The notes beneath the pieces were generated by a model that was not told where the DNA came from, did no database searches, and saw only the letters and a program-made list of their open reading frames with translations. This document shows positions 1 to 11,900 of a DNA stretch of 64,000 bases, in pieces. This stretch comes from Apricaphanius iberus (lineage: Eukaryota; Chordata; Actinopteri; Cyprinodontiformes; Aphaniidae). The first letter of the stretch is position 1, and every line of letters begins with the position of its first letter. The position numbers were made by a program, and so were the translations under genes. The stretch is from contig JAPXFQ010000787.1 of NCBI GenBank assembly GCA_028564705.1, forward strand, positions 248,001 through 312,000, in the 5' to 3' direction.

Positions 1-540
1 TTGTATGAAGAGAAGTTTTATTTCTTTTTTTATTCAAGAGACTCATGGCAGATGTGGATGGGAGGGTAAAAAAGCCATGAAATTTCATTTTCTTAGGGTA
101 AAAACAGCACAGAACACACAGAAACATACAAACATAAAAATATCTTATGAAAAAGTGTATTGGAGAACGCCTCGTTCATGGTGGGAGGCATTTGTTTTCA
201 TAGCTGAGGGGAAAGATGCTTCCAGATGGACCAGAAAAATCAACCAAAGCTCAGAAGGTGTTTAACGGCAAACCGGGAATGATTATAGATCAGTCGGTGT
301 TCTGTTTTTATCTAAACTAGGAAGTTCAAAAGTATTCTATTGTGTTAAAACTATAGTTTATTGCCCTTGAAGTGAGGTCCTATTAAATCCAGATTAGCAG
401 CTTTAAAGCCATCTTGATAATATCTAATCACAAAAATGTTGTGGGTGGTGGTGCAACAGCTGTTAGAGAACTTATCCACACCTCCTGAGCTCTTTCACAT
501 TTTTGCACATCACAACCGGCAACTCAAAGTAATTTCACTG

Positions 541-745
541 GGATGCTAGGACAGTAGCTACTCAGTTGGGATCCAAGCTAATGGCTACTCCGACTGAAGC
601 GGAGTGTTAGACCTACTCATTGTCCAGCTATCTTTTTAGAAAGCTACTTAGCTACTCAGTCAGGATAAAACTTTGCAAGCTAATGGCTACTCAGGGTCAA
701 GCTAAGGGTTATACAAGATAATAGCTACTCTGAGACAAGCTGACT
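541..745. repeat. degenerate GCTAATGGCTACTC-type tract
   Basis: Copies of a short motif close to AGCTAATGGCTACTC recur irregularly (near 577, 645, 680 and 720), with variants such as GCTACTCAGT. A second patch of the same motif lies at 1150-1230. It looks like an old decayed minisatellite. Similar AGCTAA-rich tracts occur elsewhere in the window in both orientations. Confidence 0.5.
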
Positions 746-1149
746 TCTAAGGCCTGTCAAGATTTTTAAGCCGATTACGATTACGCTCTGATCTCAAATC
801 AAAGGATATTCGACATCTTGGTTTTCTTGGCCCACTTTCCGTGCGTCTGTGGTGTTGTGAGGACAAATGAGCAATGCAGCCTCTTGAATATAATTTGTAG
901 CACATACACATTGGAAGAGTCCAACCAGCCTCTACTACGTTTATTTACTTGTTGAATCATGTTTGATCTTGCCATTTTGTGTAATTTTCCATCTAACCGG
1001 GGAATTTTAGTTAGTGAAATCTATTCGTGTGGTGTCTAGTCATTAGATCCATGATTTATTGAATTTATTTTTTGTGGTCTCTCAAGGTTTGAAAATCATA
1101 AGACCATTTTAAAATCTTGCCTTAGAAAGCTTATGGTCAGTCTAAATAC

Positions 1150-1230
1150 TTTGCACGCTCATGGATAATCAGGGTTAAGCCATAGGCTACTCGGGGTCAA
1201 GCTAATGGCTACGCAGGCCATGCTTACTTC
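1150..1230. repeat. second patch of the GCTAATGGCTAC tract
   Basis: GGCTACTCGGGGTCAAGCTA is followed by ATGGCTACGC, the same motif family as at 541-745. It is separated from that tract by about 400 bases with no motif. Confidence 0.4.
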
Positions 1231-1252
1231 TAAGAATGCTTAAAGGAAAATT

Positions 1253-1254
<2 letters not shown>

Positions 1255-1290
<36 letters not shown>
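1255..1290. repeat. poly-T run (36 T)
   Basis: An uninterrupted run of 36 T. It may be the poly-A tail of a minus-strand retroposon or a simple homopolymer; no retroposon body is recognised next to it. Confidence 0.9.
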
Positions 1291-1825
1291 CTTTACCTGG
1301 ACCTCCTTTTTAGCAATTTTTTTTTCTCACTACCCCTGAGACGTTTTGGAGCCAGTTTTAGCCATCCAGTCTTGATCAGCTGTATCCGTAGAACGAGAGT
1401 GCTTGGGGCAGTCCAAATGCCGGTTTAATCTGCCCTAAACGCCTTTATTTTACCATGTTTATATTCTTCTTGTACTTAAGAACGCTGACGAATCTGCTGG
1501 GGCAGCATTCGCGGCAGGAAATTTTTTTGTGTTTTTATTATTGTTTCGTTGTTAACCACCCAAACCGGCCCGGAAGACAATGATGAAGCACATCTGAGGA
1601 TTTTGTAAGTCAAGGAGAATATAAACATGGAAAAATTATTAAAAATACCAGTAAATGAGACCTTTAATGTTTATATTTTGCTTATATTTTAATACAGTAA
1701 CTCTTATAGTAGCTTTGGGCAAAACACACCTCACCCGTTGGCAACAGTTGAAAATTTGCGCTGGAGCTAGCACTGACACTTTTACGGAAATGTTCATTAA
1801 CATGTGCTCTCCCTGTTAAACAAAA

Positions 1826-1828
<3 letters not shown>

Positions 1829-1902
<74 letters not shown>
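1829..1902. repeat. (TA)37 microsatellite
   Basis: A perfect 74-bp TA dinucleotide tract. The 75-aa minus-strand ORF across it is only IY-repeat translation of the tract. Confidence 0.97.
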
Positions 1903-1906
<4 letters not shown>

Positions 1907-4259
1907 CAATTTCTTAAGAATAAACTTAATTCAACCCATATCTCTTTAAATGACAAAGGTTGAAAACACAAATGATTTATGCTTAATTACTCAATTTCCC
2001 TCTGGGAACAATAAAGTATTTTTGGATTTAATTACACTGTACTCTTCTGCCTCTTAGTCCACCGTTGTTACAAGAACAAAAATCTCCCTTTTAGGTGTGT
2101 AATACATTTTGGGATGGGTGGCCTTTGAAGGATAGACAGTCCCTCAAATCTAGGGAAATGATGGATTTGATCCAAGCCATCATTTGAATCTCTGCCTTTG
2201 TTTTTCATTTGCTATCCTGTTGAAAGTGAAACCTTTTAGTTTCCATTCTTCTACAGCCTCCAACTGCTTTTCTCGCAGGATTGTCATGAATTTCTCCTTC
2301 CATCTTCCAATCACTTCCCATCTTTAGTGAGATTAAATTACACACTGACTATTTACCAATTAAGTGTCTCCTGAAAGCAATCAGTTATAACTGAGGGTAA
2401 ATGTATTTGAGATTTTTCAGATAAGGTCTGACAGTTTTTTTTGTGTCTTCTTTACCCTTTGCATGATCATTTTATGTTAGTCTATCACAGAAAATTACAA
2501 TAATATAGACTAGTACTTGGAGAAAACGTGACAATTTCAAGAGATTTTTGTACCTTTGATCAGTAGACTTGAGCCTTGAATAGTTATTCCAGAGGTGGCG
2601 ACCCTTAAAAAAGGTCCAGTGTGTTTAGTTTGTCAACGGCAGAAAGCCTACAGTGTGACAATTAAAATCAATAAAAGCAAAAAATGTTGTACTCACCCTT
2701 CAGGCCTTGAGTTCGACCAATGGTTCCCAAGGTCCATACTGAAACAACCATGATCCAATCTAATTCTTTCCTTCTGGCCGTGCCCTTGTTTCTCTCTGTA
2801 AAGCATTTCTTCAACCTTGGCTATTCTTTAAAGGGGAAATGCTGTTATTTCATACCCCAATCCAAGTTCATACTAGAATTCCTTGATTTTATATTGGTCA
2901 CCGCTGGCATTTTCCACACCTATGGAGAGGGGGGAAAATCCTACATGCTTCTCACAGAAAAGGAACTAAATTTGCATCGAATGAATGACTCATAATTGAT
3001 GATAAGTTGCAACAAATTGATGAGAAGTTGATTGTTTTGAACTCTAGATGGAAATACTCAGATTATTGGATTGAGGATTGAAGTAGTGTGGCTTGTCAGC
3101 CCCCTGCTGAATCCTCCTGATGGCTGTTCTGTCACACAAAGCCGAGAGGAGGCAGATGGACAAAAGACCGAAAAGCAAAACACCAGCCGTGTGGTGGGGA
3201 GCGATGGCTACGGGGGTGGGGGGAATCGTGAGTCAGGCCAGAGAAGGATGGCCAGAGTGTGAGATCCAAGCCTCTTGGATCCTGTTGCTCCACCAATTTA
3301 AAGCTGCAGAATAGGTCTCTACACATAACATTACTGAAACTAATGAGATGAGGTGCAAAACTGAAGCACTTTACATTTTTCACCATCAAACTGTTGAAAT
3401 GTTCTGCTGCTCTGGCGATTTTCTTTCGTACCCTCCTTTTTTTTTTTTTTTTTTTTTTTCTGCATCTTTACATCTTTTCCTCTTCTGAAATAGTGTACTG
3501 TGACATAACCCCAAGAAGAGGTATAATACTTCAGACCAACCTTCATATCAGTCGCTGGATCCCTTTACGTGGCTTGCTGGAAGAACTTGTTCTAGTGCAG
3601 ATCATTGTTAAAGATAACTTGAAGGGCTTTGCGTGGTTTGTGTGGGAACCCTAACCCCTTCTCTCCCCCTTTTTTATATCTGTCTACTGTTAAAGGCTGC
3701 TGTGGACCAAAAAAAGAACCTTTTTTTTATTTTATTTTTTTAGATTACTTTAAACACTTAACACTGAAAGCCTTTGGAAAATGGAAATTGGATACAAAAT
3801 GACTAGATATTAAATTGGAACAAGGTGAAATGACCAACAACTTGCTGTTGATCAGTCGAGGTAATTTGCTCCTTTGACCTGAAAGTGCTGGAGCTAAGGA
3901 ATTCCTAAAACCTTTATGATGTTGTGCACCACTAGGATTGAATAAACAAAAGCTGGTCTAAATACTGCAGCATAAAAAGCCAAATTAAAGTAGTCCAACT
4001 CTGAAGGTGAAAAAGATACTTCATGAGTCGATCAAACCAAAGATACATGTGAAATTCATGCCTAGAGTCAGCAGTTCTTGTTTTCCTGCTTCCCCTAATT
4101 GCAGCGGCATTCATAGCAGGAGCCAAACAGTCTATTTTCGTCCCCGTGGTTTTTCCTCCCAACACATCACCTTTCCCAGGCACTGGTTCCCAAAACAACA
4201 GGGCTTTATTTCGCCTCAGATGGAATCTAGCCTCATTGCACACAAAAGCCTGGAGGAGA

Positions 4260-4620
4260 CGATGATGCTAATTTGCTAATGACATTACTGCGGAGGTTAT
4301 TAAAGCATCGACAGAGAGGCAGGAGGCATCTTTTTTTTTGGGGGGGGGCAGCTCGATTGCTCCCAACCTGGACTTGACGGCAATATTGCAGCGTAGAGAC
4401 GTTAATGCCACCGTTCCGTCCTGGGGGAAGTGCCTCTTTTAGGAGCAATCATAATAATGGTCTCTCCAGTCGCCCATGGGCTAATCTGTTGGATTTCATT
4501 AGCACCACCACACAGACGTGTACACCTCCAAACACCAAACCCCATAAAGGTTGCTGTGGCAACTATGGCGGTCGCCATGGCGCTAAGATAATGACTTTTT
4601 GGTAACGTGGCATTGCGGCG
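4260..4620. promoter_or_regulatory. possible conserved noncoding element
   Basis: A repeat-poor stretch with TAAT cores (GCTAATTTGCTAATGAC, GTTAATGCC) and no transposon hallmark or splice-framed ORF. Large introns near developmental genes often hold enhancers with such cores. This is composition-based inference only; conservation was not tested. Confidence 0.2.
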
Positions 4621-5926
4621 GCCTTCTTACTTTTTTCTCAGTTGGGCACAACAAACAAAATGGTTTCCAAGTGGCTTTTTTTCCAGCACTTTTTCCAACC
4701 CCTTCTTTACATCAGATATTTTTTTTGCTGAGATTTTTTTTTCTCCTGAAACGTAATAAACAAATAATCGATAGTCTTCATTCTGCCTCCTTGAACTGTT
4801 CAGAACCCTGATTCAGTTTTTTCTCAACTGACAAGTCATTATTTTTAATATATTAGCAGAAGTGTGTATTTCTTTTCTACATTTTTCATTGTCCTGCTCC
4901 CGTTCCCTCTTAAAAAGTTGCTCTCTTCGCCCTCAAAATTTCGTTGTAGGGAAATTTAAAACACCACCTCGAATGTTCGCTGACAGAAGGCTCTTTGGAC
5001 TCCCTCTATGTCTGTATTGATCAATGGTGCCATCTTCTATCGACCCTCCCATCGCAATACCGCATTTGATGGATTGATTGGCAGCCTGTAGCAAGAGACC
5101 AATTTGTCAGGGAGCATTGGAGCTTGTCAAAAAAGAAAACCAATATGGGCCAGTTGTAGATGGCCCACAGTCCCAGGGGTTGTTCAGTAGAAATTGTTGG
5201 GCGCTTTTCGACGGTTCAGCCTGTTGGTGAGCCCTGGGTTTCTTCAAAAATAGATTGTAGTTTCTGATTCTCTTGTGAGATGAGAGCTCTCCAATTACAA
5301 CTTAAATTGGTTTTAAGAAGTCTTTTGGAGCCTCAACAAATTTCACAAATTTGTTAAATAAAAATAAATGTATTTAACATTATTATTTTTTACTTTCTTT
5401 GTTGGTCAAAATGTCAGACAACAAAAATGTCTAAAACATCCTTTGACCTCATTTAATTCTATATTTCTCTAAAAGATTTGAATTTTCTTCTCCAGGTTCT
5501 AAGTTCTGGTCTCATATTACACCACAAGAATTAGGGATGCAAGGCAACTTTATACTTTCACCTTAATATGAACAAATAAAAAGGCAAATGTACTGAATTA
5601 CTATGTTGACAACCGTGCACCAGTACAGCAAAAATAATTAACCAATAGCTTCCTAAGCTTGGCCAAACATGAAATTAAATAACACATCTTCAGCTGGTTG
5701 GTGCAATTAAGAATACAAAAGGATTAAATAAATAATTATCTAAAAAGTAGAAAAAAAAGGTTGCTTTATTGCCTTAGTCATACATAAAAACAAGAACAGA
5801 ACCTCATTGTAAATTTTCAATTGGTCCAACTAGGAATTCAAAATAAAATGTAATATTAGGTAGAGAGCATTAGAAAAGAACATATCAATAAAGGGAATAG
5901 TCACATTGATGTATATCAGTAATGAT

Positions 5927-6273
5927 TATTGATGCAACGATACCACTCTTGTAAAATCAGTATGATACCAATATTGAGTACTTTCCAATACCAAGTATCA
6001 ATTCCAATACTTCTACCACGCAAAAAAAAAAAAGCAATGAATTGAAAGACAGGTTTTATTTTCTTCTCTGCTAACATGATTGTGAATTAGATCAAAAATA
6101 ACATATTTATAAAACCCCAAAGAAAACTAAAATTTCAAATGAAAAACAAATGTTTTTTGTGAAATTATTGCAGTTTAAACAAGTATTGGTTCATGGTGTC
6201 AGTTAACATACCGATAAGAGTACATTACAACAGTACCGGCCCTGATAACAGTATCAGTATTGATGCATACCTA
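5927..6273 (+). mobile_element. decayed hAT-type MITE (copy 1 of 3)
   Basis: It begins near GATGCAACGATACCAC and ends near GTATTGATGCATACCTA, matching the ends and inner blocks (CTTCTACC, CAGGTTTTATTTTCTTCTCT, TTGGTTCATGGT) of the better-preserved element at 46605-46955. Length is about 347 bp against 351 bp. No clear target-site duplication remains, so it is the older copy. Confidence 0.75.
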
Positions 6274-6439
6274 ACAAAAACCTAGTATATTAACAGAGTT
6301 GTGAGACATTTTGTATTCGTCGTAGATGACCATTTATATTTGCTCTTAATTTTAATTTTTATTATAAGCTTAGCAGATGACATTTAAATAGTCACGCTGC
6401 TTATTGTTATTTATTTTTTCCTGTTTTTTAACAGAGGGT

Positions 6440-6745
6440 AAATCTTCCAAATGGCTGTGATTCAGCTGCTGCACATAATGATTTGTGGCCCCAGTAATTA
6501 TACCTTCCCTGAGCTGGGAGAGGTGGGGGGAACTGAAAAGAGTAAAAAATATTGTTATTCTTAAGTCCCGCACTCGATGCTGGCTTAATCATCGCCTGCC
6601 TTGTCTTTATCATGGCTGTAATTGAAACATTAGCTGTTCAGGTCTATATACGGCATGTGGGCGGCTCGTGTGCGCCCTGCGGATTAGTTTTAATCGGAAA
6701 CCTCGATCACAAGCTGATTCGTCTCGTATGTACTTCAAATTGTCT
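6440..6745. promoter_or_regulatory. possible conserved noncoding element
   Basis: Complex, non-repetitive sequence with several TAAT/ATTA cores (GGCTTAATCATCGC, GCTGTAATTGAAACATTAGC, GGATTAGTTTTAATCGG) between transposon relics. No ORF, splice pattern or repeat explains it. It may be an enhancer of drosha or of a neighbouring developmental gene; this is inference from composition alone. Confidence 0.25.
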
Positions 6746-7764
6746 GTTTGTTTTTCTCTTTTCGTCTCCTTCTCAGTTCGCACCTGTGTGTCTGTGCACA
6801 CATTTTAGATTGCATTACATTTGTTTTTTGTTTTTTTAGCTGTGACTGAAACAAGGCTGTGATAACATGAGATCCATTAGCCAGGGCTATCGATGGTATT
6901 TAAGTGATCTCCACAGCAGGCGAGTCCTGTGTTCACCAGCAGCGCCATGTTCTCGGCGCCTTCCACCTCCAGTCCTGGTCTTGGATACAGGCAACCAAAA
7001 GGAAGCATTTACTCAAATGTATTGACCGCCGTCATGAATTTTTCATTGGCTGCTCAAGGCAATGGGCTGCCAGCTGGGTGTGTTGAGAAAATGAGGCTCC
7101 CACTCAATACCAATGACCGCACACAACACTCCCCATTGCATTTTAAAGTTTATCTCCTTGAACCTTTTAAACACCTGAGTGATACTGTACTTTAGAGGAC
7201 CTGTCCACTTCTCTATACCACTATGAATCACTCAACATTAGAGTTTAAAGCTGCCTTTGGCTCCTTTCTCCTTGGCAACAGCTTGAGCACTTACTCTCCC
7301 CCCCTCTCCCTGAGTGCTGAATTCTTTTCCAGCCTCCATCTCTTTTCCATCTAATCTATAAAGTTACCTTAGAGCAGAGTTGAATAAACTTGTTGATTTT
7401 TGCACACATTTGCCTCCTCAGGAAAAGCAGGCAGAGTTCAACACCGTCTGTTTATCTCCAGACAAAATGTACCTCCCAAAGCTACAGCCTACCAACTCGC
7501 CCGTCAGGAACATGCTGCATTTTCCACTCAGATACACCCCACAAACCCCTGTTACCAACTCTGCAGTGCACTGCCACTTTCGAGTGCTGACAGTAACAAA
7601 AAATGAGATGAAATGCATAGTGTGTAGATAAAGATGTATATTGTACCACCTGTAGGATTTTTGGTTGTTGTTGCAGTGCTGTTTCTAGCAGGTTTCTGTC
7701 CACTATAACTTAGTAAAACTCTAAAACCTTGTCAGTAAAACATCAGGCCATAATTTATCTAAAT

Positions 7765-8030
7765 CCATCCATCCATTGTCTCTACCTACTGATACGTGAT
7801 TGGTCGTGGGGGGAAGCTGGTGTCTGTCCCAGTGGTTATTAGGTGAGAGGCAGGGTACATTCTGGACAGGTTACCAGTCCAACACAGGGACACTCAAGTC
7901 CACATTCATACTTAAAGGCAATTTACAGGAACCAGTTAACCCAACACTCACGTTTTTGGACTCTGGGAGCTGGAGTACCCAGAGAGAACTCACACTTGCA
8001 CAGAGAACAAACTTCACTGAGAAAGTTTTT
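7765..8030 (-). repeat. dispersed retroposon fragment with CCAT-type tail
   Basis: It begins with a short ATCC repeat (AAATCCATCCATCCATTG), followed by GGCAGGGTACATTCTGGACA, CCAGTCCAACACAGGGACAC, GTTTTTGGACTCTGGGAGCT and GAGTACCCAGAGAGAACTCA. I recognise these as a very common dispersed repeat in teleost genomes. The simple repeat at the left suggests a retroposon 3' tail, so it lies on the minus strand. The 129-aa ORF across it is not a gene. Confidence 0.65.
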
Positions 8031-8432
8031 CCACATTCAGTAGGTTACAGTCAAGGTGATCCAAGGTTAACAAGAATTACAAAGAAATTCTCCTGGGAAT
8101 TCAAAGTAAAAGTTACTTTAAAAGTTACTCAGGCCACTAAGCTACAATGGCCCTACCTTGCCATAATTGTAGACGGCTTAGTCCATTAGCATTCTTGTAT
8201 TTTCTAAGTGGGAGAAAACAATGTTTTCTCTATGTACATATATATATTATACACAATTGTAAAGCTAAATTTCTTGTGATTCCAAAGATGTATTCCAATC
8301 AAAGATACAATCATAACTGTAGACACAGTAGATATTTCTTTCAAACCATTCAAAGCGAAATATGAAATTCACTGTTGTAGGCCTCATTTCATTGACAGAA
8401 TAGAGCTATCTAGAGCAAAAAACTGTCCTTAA

Positions 8433-9236
8433 AGTAGAACTGGCATGAAATTCCCCGCAACGTTTGGGCCCTTTTTAGCCACACTCTTAAGTACCTTAAT
8501 ACTATATCAAAGGATTGCTTGCCATAATTCAGCCTTGTTGTAGAATTGCAGGTTTGACGAGTTAGCCCTTCTGTGAGCATTAGTACACAACGACCGGGTT
8601 TCGGAGGGCGGGGCCTAGGCTATGCGCTTCTGTGGTCAATGACTCGCTAACAATATTTCGAATGTTCAACTATAATATATAATCTTTTTTCCCCAAAATA
8701 AAAGCATATAAGCACCAATGCTACATAAAAAAACTGCGGTTTTACTTGTGAAGCTAATTCTGAATGTTAGCTATGAAGCTAATTGAAAAGCAAACAACTC
8801 AAACAATGCCACAATGTCTACTAACAGGTGAAGGACATTATTGAGGAAATATGCTTACTTCTACAGGGATATTTGCTGGTTCACGGAGAGTTGGTATTAA
8901 TCCTGGTAGAAGTTTAAGACGATCTGCGAATCCACTGCTGTATTGTCCCAAGTTGGAAAAACAGTCGTCCTAGAAATGTTTGCCACAAACTACCAAACGC
9001 TTCGGCAGTCGGTCGGGCACATTCCCTGCATACATTAAATCTATCCTCAACCTTTTCAGTCGTCATATGCCGAACTGCCAAACAGCCCGTTTCTGAGTGC
9101 TAATTTCACTATGTTTGCAGATATACCCCAGAACAAAGGAAAGACTAACTAGTAATTGTAACCCCTTAGGCAGGCTGGGGGACCTAAAAGTTATCATAAA
9201 AACCTCATAAAATGCTAATTTCATGCCAGGTCCACT
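8433..9236 (-). mobile_element. Kolobok-like TTAA element with THAP relic
   Basis: About 804 bp. The left end AGTAGAACTGGCATGAAATT and the reverse complement of the right end (AGTGGACCTGGCATGAAATT) match at 18 of 20 positions. The left flank is TTAA and the right flank TTAG (one change). TTAA target sites, ends starting with two purines and a THAP zinc-finger gene are features I associate with the Kolobok superfamily. PiggyBac also uses TTAA but does not usually carry THAP. It is non-autonomous and decayed. Confidence 0.6.
8877..9062 (-). pseudogene. THAP zinc-finger domain relic
   Basis: Read on the minus strand, the stretch gives MYAGNVPDRLPKRLVVCGKH, then F, an in-frame stop, DDCFSNLGQYSSGFADRLKL and LPGLIPTLREP. 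This matches the second half of a THAP domain: the C-x2-H metal pair followed by phenylalanine, then a terminal [AL]-I/V-P-T motif. It aligns block by block with the better THAP ORF at 32008-32379, for example GFADRLKL against GFATKLWL and IPTLREP in both. The stop codon and the lost N-terminal cysteine pair mark it as dead. THAP domains bind DNA; here it would have belonged to the surrounding transposon. Confidence 0.75.
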
Positions 9237-9260
9237 TTAGTGTGACTTTTGTGGATGTAT

Positions 9261-9410
9261 AATGTACTGTAATTTCCGGTCTATAAGCCGCTACATTTTT
9301 GCCCATGATTTGAACCCACTGGCCTACACAACGGTGGGGCTTATTTATGGATTGTGGAGTGACTAGACTAAAAATGGGATCCAGACCACCATCAGATAGT
9401 GAAGACAGAA
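9261..9410 (+). repeat. MITE fragment (TTCCGG...ATAAGCCGC end)
   Basis: TACTGTAATTTCCGGTCTAT is followed by AAGCCGCTACATTTTTGCCC and later GGGGCTTATTTATGGATT. This is the left end of a dispersed element that I recognise as common in teleost introns. The matching right end was not found, so it is a fragment. Confidence 0.55.
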
Positions 9411-9439
9411 ACCCCTCCACGTGATGTGCCCACGCCCCA

Positions 9440-9760
9440 ACACCCTATGAATTATTAGCTTAAGTAACGTAGCATAAGTTGATAAAAAAAGTTTTTAGCT
9501 CTATTAGCTTCTGGATTTATCTGCTAATTGCTGGATTAGCCTTTAACATGAATAGCTGCTTGCCTGGTTAGCTGTTAGCTTAAATATGTATTGTTGTAAA
9601 CAGTGGTAAAATAATTGTTAGCTGGAGTAACTGTTGGCATTGATCGCCTTTAGCATACTTGGGCCAACAGCTAGAATGTTGATTAAAAAAAATATTAGCT
9701 TGAGTAGGTTAAACAGTTAATAGTAGCTGTTATTATGATTCTAAACGCTAAGATCAGTTG
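9440..9760. repeat. degenerate TTAGCTGTTAGCTTAA tract
   Basis: Irregular repeats of TTAGCT, GTTAGCTTAA and GTTAGCTGGAGTAACTG. On the opposite strand these read as the AGCTAAC/AGCTACTC motif of 541-745. It is probably an old minisatellite with no period I can fix. Confidence 0.4.
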
Positions 9761-10045
9761 AAACGCTTTATGCGGACAAGCGCCGCTTAGCTCATGACTA
9801 CACAATGTGATCAGCCATCAAAGAAATGTATATTGTTTTCTTTAAAAAATTTAATAATAGTTGAACTGAGTGCTTGAATTGTTTCGGAAGAGCAATACAA
9901 CACGTTTTCTCTGTAGCTTATTTCGTCATTTACGGTTTCCTGAATTGTTTATTGTTCCTGTGTTATTTATAATCTCGATCTTGGAGGACTTTCATGCCTT
10001 CAATTTCTTCTGCCTTACCCCTAATCTTTGTTTCTGTCTTCACAG

Positions 10046-10090
10046 GACCTGCGGGAGGTCTGGCTCCACTACCCACCACACCCCCTGCAG
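10046..10090 (+). CDS. drosha: drosha exon: linker after RNase IIIa (45 nt)
   Basis: A 45-nt exon encodes DLREVWLHYPPHPLQ, which I recognise as the vertebrate Drosha segment joining the end of RNase IIIa to RNase IIIb. Drosha is the nuclear RNase III of the Microprocessor and cuts primary microRNA hairpins together with DGCR8. The acceptor is strong (TTTCTGTCTTCACAG). The donor is CAG|GTTGGT, weaker than the GTGAGT-type donors of the neighbouring exons. It starts and ends in phase 0, so skipping it would keep the frame and remove 15 residues. A 10.5-kb intron follows. Confidence 0.93.
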
Positions 10091-11394
10091 GTTGGTTGAG
10101 ATGTGTTTTTCTAATTGATGTTTATTTGTTTGCTGTTGCCTCTCATTAAAACTCACCTCATCCATTTGGAGAAAATTGTCTTTTGGTAACTGCTAGGCAA
10201 TTTTCTTGCAATGGCCGACTTAGATTTTATAACTGTCAAAATGTTTTCCAGCATCTCTTTTTGCGCTATTTTCCAGTTTTGGGCAAGACCTTAATCCTCT
10301 TTCTGATTTACTCTTCTTCAGCAACATTACACTCTTCTCTGTCGCCTTTGCTTCTCCCTTCCACTCGTTCCATGTCTTTACTGTCTTTGCTGGGCTTTGA
10401 GTTGCATCCTCCACACAGAAACACTGAACATGTCAGCAGTGTTTGTTTGAAATTAGAATTTGGAAGACGAGATCAAAGATGCCATAACAGGATTACGATC
10501 CCGAATCACATGAGGTCTCCAGTGACTGCCAGGCATCTTTCTCTCTGATGTGTTTGAGGGGGGAAAAAGCGTTTCTTTCCGAAAGATTCGTGTTTAAGCT
10601 CTGTGTAAGTGCACTTGCAAAAGTGTCTCCGTGTTTTCATATGTCTGTTTTTACATGTCTGTCCCAAAATAGATTTTTGTGTACGTGTTTGTCTTCTTCT
10701 TTGCCTCCTCATCCATCTATTTGTCACTTCCAAAATGTTAAAGCCTCTCAAAGAGCCCTGGTGTTTTTGTTGAGCTCGTCAGGGCTAAGGATTAACCGAC
10801 TGCAGCCAGCACTCTGTTTTCATAGTGAGCTGCACAGCACAGTTCCCAGCAGTGGGTACATGAACAGGGTTGAGCCCCCTGGGTCAGCCCTGCGACCCGC
10901 TACTGCTCTGTGGTGCGAGGTCTGCTGCCATTAGCCACTTCAGAGCAGGATCCTCATTACCCCATACTGGATGCTGCTGCAGTTTCCTCTGGGTGGTCCC
11001 CTGACAGTGGGTTGTTAAATTGTTCCAACTTTACGGTAGCTTGATAGCATCCTGCCACTTTGAGTCAGATTGATAGTCAGCACTGTGCTTGATTTAAAAC
11101 TTTTTTTTTTTTTTTCAAGGTTTCAGACTTTCTTGGTATTTTTAAAGTAGTTTTAATCAATGCTTCAACAGGTTTTCTGAAGCTGTATTGTCATTTTTTA
11201 TATATGGTCCTAGTATTTGATATGGACTTGTTGAATTTAAGTGCTAAATCCCAAAGAAACTTATAATTAATGTCCCAAACACAGCAAGTGCTTGAAAAAA
11301 CATGTAACTCTTTGATATTTGATTAATTTTAGAAGGTGAAAAATTGTCCTGGAGCCTTTTTTGTAGCTATGGTCGCATTTTTGGTCCGGTAGCT

Positions 11395-11900
11395 TATACC
11401 ATACCTGACCATGGGTAACTGTTCTCAGTATCTGTTAGCTCAAACAGCTTGAGTAATGTTTAAGTTAATTAGCTGTTGCTCTGAGTAGCTTTCACCTCAA
11501 CGTTTAGCTGTAAGCCTGAGTATTTTCTATTTGGACTTACAGATGGCCTGGGTAACTTTCACTTTTTACAACTGTAAGATGTGGGCTTGAATGTTTGCTA
11601 GCTTGACTTGCAGTTAACCTATACAGCTTTTAACTGCAGTTACCATTAACCTGGATACCTGATAGCTTGAGTAGTTGTTAGCACTTGTAACTTTTAGCAC
11701 TTTTAACTTTTAGTTTGAGTTGAGTTTGAGTTTTAGTACTGCATTTTGTGAACTAAATTAAATGCAAGCTTGAGGAACTGTCTGCTTAGTTGTTTTCATA
11801 ATCGACTAAGCATGAGAGTTTCTAAGTATGTTTTACTCTGTTTCCTTAGGTGGCTGTTATCATGAATAACTGTAACCAGCTAGGTATAAGCTGCAAAAAT
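11395..11900. repeat. degenerate GTTAGCTTGAGTAAC tract
   Basis: Loose repeats such as CTGTTAGCTCAAACAGCTTG, AATTAGCTGTTGCTCTGAGT, GATAGCTTGAGTAGTTGTTA and AGCTTGAGGAACTGTCTGC. This is the same motif family as 9440-9760 in the same orientation. It is strongly diverged. Confidence 0.4.

Larger units (their letters stand above)
1..10045. other. drosha intron upstream of the first visible exon
   Basis: No exon was found here by reading for RNase IIIa-type peptides, so I take this as intron continuing beyond the left edge. It holds the repeats listed separately. The stretches 1-540, 1300-1825, 1905-4260, 4620-5925, 6275-6440 and 6750-7765 show no gene, only unique or AT-rich DNA with homopolymer runs. 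Short ATG ORFs here have no recognisable domain. Confidence 0.6.

Noticed and set aside
1682..1909. 75-aa ORF with IY repeats
   Set aside because: Translation of the TA microsatellite.
7800..8189. 129-aa ORF
   Set aside because: It lies across a common fish retroposon fragment and has no domain.
1..10045. Search for RNase IIIa exons
   Set aside because: No RLEFLGDA-type or adjacent RNase IIIa text was found on the plus strand; the earlier exons must be to the left.
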